Origin: Liolophura sinensis
Taxonomy: Eukaryota; Mollusca; Polyplacophora; Chitonida; Chitonidae
DNA: 64,000 nucleotides
Assembly (NCBI RefSeq): GCF_032854445.1
Contig: NC_088298.1
Location: forward strand, 977,474 to 1,041,473
Direction of reading: 5' to 3'
In this document: positions 58,196 through 64,000 of the stretch, one piece after another
Layout: each line of letters starts with the position of its first letter
How positions within the stretch are numbered: the first letter of the stretch is position 1
Translations under genes and position numbers: made by a program
Notes under the pieces: model-generated
What the model was told of the DNA's origin: nothing
Databases searched by the model: none
What the model saw: the letters and a program-made list of their open reading frames with translations, nothing else

Positions 58196-58350
58196 GTGGC
58201 ATCGGGTGGAACAATGTCTCTCGGGAGTTGCACTGAGTAGACTTACAAATAAACTTATCCCAGGCAGAACAACCATTTGTCTCGAGGACTACATCAGGTA
58301 GACTTTATTGTTAAACATATCCCTCAGGAAAACCATCGGGTAGACAAACC
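58196..58350 (-). repeat. Two satellite units in inverted orientation
   Basis: The reverse complement reads GATGGTTTTCCTGAGGGATA ... GATGTAGTCCTCGAGACAAA, then GGATAAGTTTATTTGTAAGT ... TTCCACCCGAT. These are about two units of the 76-bp satellite, inverted relative to the main array and separated from it by about 190 bp of non-repeat DNA. Confidence 0.85.
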
Positions 58351-58931
58351 TCCCCTCAGAAATGACATAAGATTAATTTGTGAACTATATCCTGGCTCTG
58401 GCTAACTAAAACAATGAAAAGACTTCAACATCACTGTCTATAAAGTTGGCCAGTTCCCAATTGGATTATATTCTAAAGAATATCATTTCCTACATCAGAC
58501 AAAATATTGCTCTTTGCGTGTAACTGAATTATGTTAAATACTATGCCTCCAGGTTTCAAAACAGTCGCCCCGACAAACAGATTTACACGTTTCCAAATTT
58601 GGTCTAGAGTACAACTTGGGCCAGATTATAGTCATGTTTGGCATATTTCTGCTAACTGTCCCAAATCTGGTATGATTTCGATGTAATAACTTACTGCATT
58701 TTACCTGTACCAGGTTGTTGGAGCTTAAATTGATAAGGTAAAATGGTGGAGGTGGTAAGTTTAGTAACTTACCCTCATTTAAAGAAGGTAATCTGACCCA
58801 CCTCATGCCCCGTGAACTGAGCCAAGGAACTCTTCCACCTCAAGGCTACCCATGCCTAGATTTTTCGCCATCGCTGGGTATGAATGAAGAGCCGAAAATC
58901 AAGCTGTCTATATTCTGATGTTAACAAACTG

Positions 58932-58987
<56 letters not shown>

Positions 58988-59300
58988 TGTACTAGTTTAT
59001 AGCAAGGTTAGTATTGGTATACGAAATATTATATTAATTATTAAAGAGCATCAGATGACTTTTGATATATACTAAGCTTCACATGAGTTACTTTACTTTA
59101 TGTTCCAAACATACCCATAGAGAACAAAGCATGTTGCTAGTGATTACATCAGGTTTATGAACGCAATGAGCGTACATGCACTAAAATAAAAACAAGGTTA
59201 AGCATTAAGGTACTCTTTACGCACCCTCCCCAGTTAACACTAGCGTAATACGACCATTTATTGACTTTACAGGCAGTACTCATGTGTATTAGAGCTTGTT
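58351..59300. other. No gene seen; AT microsatellite
   Basis: Contains about 24 AT dinucleotides at 58936-58984. The frames at 58534-58806 and 59155-59343 have no domain; the latter overlaps the end of the transposase relic. Confidence 0.5.
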
Positions 59301-59304
59301 CAGT

Positions 59305-60300
59305 ACCGCCTTTGACCCTCTCGCATTCACAACAGCAAGACAACGTTGTTTCATTGACTGCTTAACACTCGTGAACACAGCATTAGGAAGCCCGCTTCAT
59401 TGCTGTACCAACATGGCGCCAGGCTCACGGACATTTTCGTGTTGACGATTCAAGACACAAAGACTTCTTCCAATGCCCAATGCTCGCACTTTTCCGTCGG
59501 CAAATCGCAGCGTAAAACGTGATTCGTCCATAAACACAACCCTATTTCACTGTCTCTGGTTCCAGACCAGGTGAAATTGTGCACACAGTAGACGTTCATT
59601 TACGCTGTGTTTGTGTCAGAATCGAACCCACCTAAGAACGTCAGGCACGGAGATGGGCATCCAGCAAGCAGATTCATATGGTCTGGGCAGTTACGCGACT
59701 CCTAAACACAGACCAACATAAGAACGTCAGGCATGGAGATGGGCATCCCGCAGGCAGATTCGTATGGTCTGGGCAGTTACGCGACTCCTAAACACAGACC
59801 AACATAAGAACGTCAGGCATGGAGATGGGCATCTCGCAGGCAGATTCGTATGGTCTGGGCAGTTACGCGACCTCTAAACACAGACCAACATAAGAACGTC
59901 AGGCATGGAGATGGGCATCCCGCAGGCAGATTCGTATGGTCTGGGCAGTTACGCGACCCCTAAACACGGACTAACATAAGAACGTCAGGCATGGAGATGG
60001 ACATCCCGCAGGCAGATTCGTATGGTCTGGGCAGTTATGCGACCCCTAAACAGTGCGTTACCGGTGTGCCTTGCGGTCCTGAAACGATAACGCAAATGGC
60101 GTAGCCGAATTTGGTTGCCCTCTTGACCCCGGCACTACCAGAGTTCGTACCCGTTTGATGCACACGTGTCGTTAGGTTTTGAATTATTCGTCCACTGCAT
60201 CTAATGGACGTACAACAGCCACAGTAGACTGGTTAACCAGGAGCATGGCAACTGGACGTTTACGGTCAACATTTGCCAGGCGCGGCGTGAGAATTGTGTA
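59305..60300 (-). pseudogene. Decayed Tc1-like transposase
   Basis: Read on the minus strand in several frames. It starts near 60280 with a helix-turn-helix remnant ending VNQSTV, then HLRYRFRTARHTGN followed by RITAQTIRICLRD, the second DNA-binding helix region (about 60110-60010). After the 86-bp array come VGSILTQTQRK and WNQRQ, then VVFMDESRFTLRFADGKV (about 59545-59490), which carries the first catalytic Asp. The sequence then jumps to a C-terminal SVKQSMKQRCLAVVNARG (about 59370-59315), so the region with the second and third catalytic acids is deleted. Stops and frameshifts are frequent. Intact family members are about 340 residues. Terminal inverted repeats were not found. Confidence 0.88.
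59620..60052. repeat. 86-bp tandem array, 5 copies, made of transposase codons
   Basis: AAGAACGTCAGGCATGGAGA recurs at about 59634, 59720, 59806, 59892 and 59978, giving an 86-bp period. Each unit is the reverse complement of the RVTAQTIRICLRDAHLHA stretch of the transposase plus neighbouring bases. As 86 is not divisible by 3, the repeats cannot be read as one protein. Copies differ by only a few bases. Confidence 0.95.
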
Positions 60301-60535
60301 TCTCCCGAGGATTGTTAGGGAGTGTTTTTTTTCCTTTCTAATCGTCAACAAAGTCTTAACACGTCTTGGTTTTCACCCACATGAATTTCTGTTCACATGA
60401 CCTTGCACAAGGTCTCGTTTTCACAAAAGAGCGTTCTGCATGCATCCAGAATCACCGTCAGGTTAGGTCGGATATTATGGTATTCGCTATTTTCAATATA
60501 ATTTATTTCCACAAATGAGATTTTTTTGTTGAGTA
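60301..60535. other. Short flank of the transposase relic
   Basis: Nothing recognisable. The plus frame at 60179-60400 is antisense to the transposase relic and not a gene. Confidence 0.5.
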
Positions 60536-60630
60536 TATCAAAAATTTATTTGATTGGTATTTTACGTCGTACTCGAGAATATTTGACGGCCAGTATTATG
60601 TGAGGAAGAAACCCGAGTAGAGAACGGATG
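60536..60630 (-). mobile_element. SINE A 3' part
   Basis: AAAATTTATTTGATTGGTAT, TTTACGTCGTACTCGAGAAT, ATTTGACGGCCAGTATTATG and TGAGGAAGAAACCCG match the reversed SINE A 3' half. Confidence 0.85.
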
Positions 60631-60685
60631 ATTTGCTATAGACAGAAGATTTCCATCTACCCTAGCGCTCAGCAGTCTGCTCAGA

Positions 60686-60722
60686 GATGTTACATCTAGC
60701 ATGTAACATCTAGATGTTACAT
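60686..60722. other. Perfect 22-bp palindrome plus direct repeat
   Basis: Bases 60701-60722 are their own reverse complement (ATGTAACATC / TAGATGTTAC plus AT). GATGTTACAT occurs again at 60687-60696. Function unknown. Confidence 0.9.
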
Positions 60723-60934
60723 TCTGTAGCGAGAGGTAAATCTATGAGTTTTATAACTCAGAAAAAGGACTGCTTTCGAGAGGAGGGCAATAAACTGGTG
60801 TTAAGTTAAATTTGAGCCGTCCTGAGCCGACAAAATATGTGATACCCACAGGATGATCTGTCCTTTAATTACTGAGTAGAGTAAATTACTGAGTAGAGTA
60901 AATTACTGAGTAATGTAATTATGTAGGTATTCTC

Positions 60935-61000
60935 AGGTTTTTTTACGTCGAACTGAACAAGTTATCAGTCATATGACGACGAGGAGTAATTAGGTGTGTG
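60935..61000 (-). mobile_element. SINE B 3' fragment
   Basis: TTTTTTACGTCGAACTGAAC, AAGTTATCAGTCATATGACG and ACGAGGAGTAATTAGGTGTG match the reversed SINE B tail. An 18-bp repeat (ATTACTGAGTAGAGTAAA) of about three copies lies just before it (60876-60925). Confidence 0.75.
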
Positions 61001-62086
61001 TACACGTACTGTATCTTTAAGGGAGACAGAGATTAAAGTAATGCAATTGGCAAATACATCTACATGTAGACTATCGCCATTTAGCAAACAGCATCCACAA
61101 AGTCAAGTGGTCGATGTTCATGACCCTTACTCATGGGAACTAGTTACCCGACGCTAAAGAAACCCCAAAACGCCAAAGTTTGTGCTGATTTAAAATTGTG
61201 AGATGAGAAAGTATTTCCAGATTTATGAAAAAGCGCTGGTCAACTTGAGGTTTTAATTTCCTTATTCCTAACCACCACTTTACGAAGCATAAATGTCTGA
61301 GTCGTATCGGGAACACTTAACAACTTCATATGCTGAGAGCTAATGTCCCATGGAAAGGACGACACAGTTGATGGAACCTTAGACAACTAAGGTATATACA
61401 GAGTTGAATAGTCTACAGGGACTGGCCATGAATTTTGAAGTTCGTATTTTAACTAACCTAAAGCTGTTGATATGACCAATGTCCTTTGCATAAACAGCTC
61501 CTTAAAGCGCATGTGCCGCTGTCTACACTCTCGCTATACATCACTGCCACCACTATAAGCTTGGCAGCCGGAGCATGCTCGTTGTACTTAGGCTTTATTA
61601 GGCTTAGCCTCACCACTGATGTCCCCTTACCGAACTATTTAATCAGCATACATTAATTAAATTGTTGCAGATATTGGTTGGAATCATGTTATGGATACTC
61701 TGGCTAAATAGAACGCTAAATAGAACGCATGTGTGTGACGTAGACTATTATTTGAAAGAAAGTCTGATACAGTGTTTGTGTTTTCTGACGTCACTTTCAA
61801 CCTTCACCGTGACCCAAGTGACCTCGGCGTTGTTCAAGGTTTCTGTATAAAATTGGCTAAGATGTGGCAGTGGTGTGAACGAAGGTTAGAGAGCATGGTA
61901 TGATCTGTAAGGGGTATTAAATAGCCCTGGTGTTCTGAGCCATACGGGATCCATTAATCCGCCGGCCTCATCTTGCAAACCTGCACAGCTCTTTTGGTAC
62001 TGAAGTTGGTTGCCACTTCCCTGAAAGTTTTTCATTGTAAACGTGAAATTGTATACTGGTAATTACATTTTAAACTCCTGCTATGT
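61001..62086. other. No gene seen
   Basis: Unique DNA. The plus frame at 61662-61850 has no recognisable domain. Confidence 0.4.
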
Positions 62087-62349
62087 GTTTTGCCTTAAAG
62101 TGATACAGAATCGTCGCTGAATGGCTGGTGTGAGAAATAGGCCAGTCTAGACTACGCCTAGCCTTAAGGGATACATAGTGGACGCTGACTGGCTGATGGT
62201 GAACATAGCGTTTCCTGGGTTAAGTCTTGCAGCCTTGATCACGCTTGAATGACTGTCCCACACCTAAAATTTAGCTTAGAATGGACATAGCCAGGACTTC
62301 ATCTCTTACCAGCGAATCAGAAACGATTCTGTATCACTTTAAACAAAAC
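62087..62349. mobile_element. MITE, 263 bp, ~50-bp TIRs, internal repeat of the TIR
   Basis: The left arm is GTTTTGCCTTAAAGTGATAC then AGAATCGTCGCTGAATGGCT. It matches the reverse complement of the right arm, GTTTTGTTTAAAGTGATACA then GAATCGTTTCTGATTCGCTG. A diverged internal copy of the left arm begins at 62163 (CCTTAAGGGATACATAGTGG, ACGCTGACTGGCTG). The interior is non-coding. The target duplication is not clear. Confidence 0.85.
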
Positions 62350-62694
62350 GCTGAACTGCTTAGTGTGAAACGGTGGACAGGGCGCATAACTCTGATTGAG
62401 CAGGCGGTAAGTGTGTTGATTGTATTAGCCATTGACTAATTGTCGGATCTAAATAACGCCTTCTTGTTGCTTAGACTATCCACTCAGATATATACGGCCA
62501 GGGCAATTGGGAAAAAATTCTGGAAATTTTATATCTGTAACAATGTCATCGGTGATCCATTTCCCAGGCTATACCACCCACTTATTTCCAAATATGGCCC
62601 CAAAACCTGACCCCAAAGCCTTACCCATAACAGCCAGCACTGTCACTCGGACATTGTACAATTTTTTGTCGTAAATAGAATCTTAATCAAAGTC
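62350..62694. other. No gene seen
   Basis: Unique DNA between a MITE and a SINE A relic. Confidence 0.4.
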
Positions 62695-62870
62695 TCACGG
62701 TGGTTTCCTGTTCGGCCGTGTGTGGGAAACTCTTCCAGCAACCTGTGAACAGTCGTGAAATTCCTCCTGGCACAGCCATGTTTCCTCTCACCATAATGCT
62801 GGCCTCTGCGATATAAGCAAATATTCTTGAATACTTCGTAAAACACCCATGAAATGCAGAGAATAAAGTA
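62695..62870 (+). mobile_element. SINE A, diverged
   Basis: GGTTTCCTGTTCGGCCGTGT, TTCCAGCAACCTGTGAACAG, CACCATAATGCTGGCCTCTG, AAATATTCTTGAATACTTCG and TAAAACACCCATG. Confidence 0.85.
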
Positions 62871-63641
62871 ATCCAAGGCTGCTCGTCCTAAAGTGGATCT
62901 TCATGCTACGCAACTGAAAGACAGTGATCTGAACTCTTCGTTTGCGACCAACTCCCCCTGTCAAAACTAAGCTTGCGACCACGGTTTGTAATACAGCTGC
63001 AAAAAAAATAAGAAATCAAAAAGAAAAGCATATTGCCTGTTTGCACAACTGCAAATGCTTTGGACAGCTGAATTTCCATGACAGTGAAACATCTTTGCGT
63101 TGGATATCATTTTTGTTTGGCACGGTCCATTCTGTCTCTTTGTTTATCGATCGAGGATAAGGCGGAGAAAAAAACCCCATCACATGTGTAACTACGCAGT
63201 ATATTACTGCCGGCGGCACTGGATTAAATAGTATCAATTTCTCAAAACCATGGGAAATGGAGAGCCTGGAGCTGTCTTCACGTTTTCAGCATTCAAACCA
63301 TTGTTGCAAGAGAGAGCTTTTTCACAAAACAACACAAAAAATGTCGGCTTTTTTTCTGGCGCATACTTGAAACATGGAAGAGTATTTTATGTCGATGAGT
63401 ACAAATACACTGAGCTTGAGCCTAAATGACAACCGCCATTACAAACCTGTAAGAAACGATCCAAGGGAGGCAACAAATGGATTTAAATATAAACTCCATT
63501 CAACAAGCTGTCACTGTCACCCAAGCACGAGCAATAAACACTCATACAAATTTATTCACATTGTCTTATTGAACGTTGAGGTCAGTGTATTTTCTCTGAC
63601 AATAGCATATTTGTGTGTACACCTACACTGCTATTAGATAC
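62871..63641. other. No gene seen
   Basis: Unique DNA. Short frames at 62942-63237 and 63374-63637 lack domains or splice context. Confidence 0.4.
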
Positions 63642-63653
63642 AATCATTAGTTA

Positions 63654-63901
63654 ACAGGGGCCTCCATAGCCGATGGGGTTAGCATGCCAGCAAGGCGCAA
63701 TGACGGAGCAGCCTTCCACCAATGCGGTCGTTGTGAGTCCAGCTCAGGGCTGATTTCCTCTCCGGTCGTACCTGGGAAGGTCTCATCCTGGATTTTCCTC
63801 AGACTCAGCCCGCTTTCATCCCACCATATGTCTGGCCACCGTCGTATAAGTGAAATATTCTTGAGTACGGCGTAAAACACCAATCAAATAAATAATAAAT
63901 A
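63654..63901 (+). mobile_element. SINE A, full-length, 12-bp target duplication
   Basis: Head GGCCTCCATAGCCGATGGGG TTAGCATGCC (A box), TTGTGAGTCCAGCTCAGG (B-box position), TTTCCTCTCCGGTCGTACCT, CCCACCATATGTCTGGCCAC, GTATAAGTGAAATATTCTTG and ACGGCGTAAAACACCAATCA, then an AAATAAT tail. The direct repeat AATCATTAGTTA flanks it (63642-63653 and 63902-63913). Confidence 0.95.
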
Positions 63902-63913
63902 AATCATTAGTTA

Positions 63914-64000
63914 TCATAATGAAGAAAATAAGCAAACATAAAAAGTCACACACACCTTAACGCCCGTGTATATAGCCCTCTACAGTCTCTTAATTTATTG
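63914..64000. other. Window end, nothing recognised
   Basis: Short AT-rich stretch without visible features. Confidence 0.4.

Noticed and set aside
1-64000. CRISPR array, bacterial operon or phage-like system
   Set aside because: The tandem arrays have no unique spacers between repeats, there are no ribosome-binding sites or operon-like gene order, and SINEs with target duplications show the DNA is eukaryotic.

Overview
The window is eukaryotic, AT-rich, almost gene-free and repeat-dense. It most likely comes from a mollusc or another lophotrochozoan. I base this on the dispersed repeats: a tRNA-derived SINE whose 3' part ends in TAAGTGAAATATTCTTGAG, GGCGTAAAACACCAATCAAA and an AAATAA tail, and a second tRNA-derived family with an ATATGACTGAAAAATTGTT / ACGTTAAACCC tail. 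From memory these look like SINEs common in molluscs; I could not search for them and do not assign family names.

No complete gene is present. The best coding candidate is a short minus-strand first exon (38103 to 37981). It encodes 41 residues, has a strong start context, an in-frame upstream stop, two N-glycosylation sequons and a consensus donor. It looks like the extracellular N-terminus of a membrane receptor, possibly a class A GPCR. No partner exon was recognised. All other long open frames are either explained by tandem arrays or SINEs, or are no longer than chance allows in 64 kb.

Layout. 1-600: 49-bp array running off the left edge. 600-7390: relics of families A (SINE), C and D. 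7393-7791: 57-bp array. 8350-8649: MITE with TA duplication. 10265-13300: SINEs A and B and a family C copy. 13309-13526: MITE. 13565-14310: 74-bp array. 16262-16502: full SINE A with target duplication. 17150-17851: 53-bp array. 19080-19850: SINE A and family C. 21541-22000: inverted-repeat element inside direct repeats. 22078-22440: 52-bp array. 23989-24174: SINE A with duplication. 24537-24738: MITE. 26132-26870: 33-bp array with an 8-unit higher-order duplication. 31275-32378: element with 172-bp terminal inverted repeats around a 38-bp minisatellite. 32845-33270: inverted SINE cluster. 37981-38103: candidate exon. 40690-41172: 48-bp array grown from the end of family C. 42085-43725: 18-bp array. 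44521-45537: solo LTR. 55586-57763: 76-bp satellite with a family C insertion and inverted units beyond it. 59305-60300: decayed Tc1-like transposase whose DNA-binding codons were amplified into an 86-bp array. 62087-62349: MITE. 63654-63901: full SINE A with duplication.

The theme is repeat birth. Eleven main tandem arrays cover roughly 13 percent of the window, and at least two, possibly three, are visibly made from pieces of transposable elements (86-bp from a transposase, 48-bp from family C, perhaps 38-bp from SINE B). Apart from the receptor-like exon, nothing suggests cellular genes acting together.
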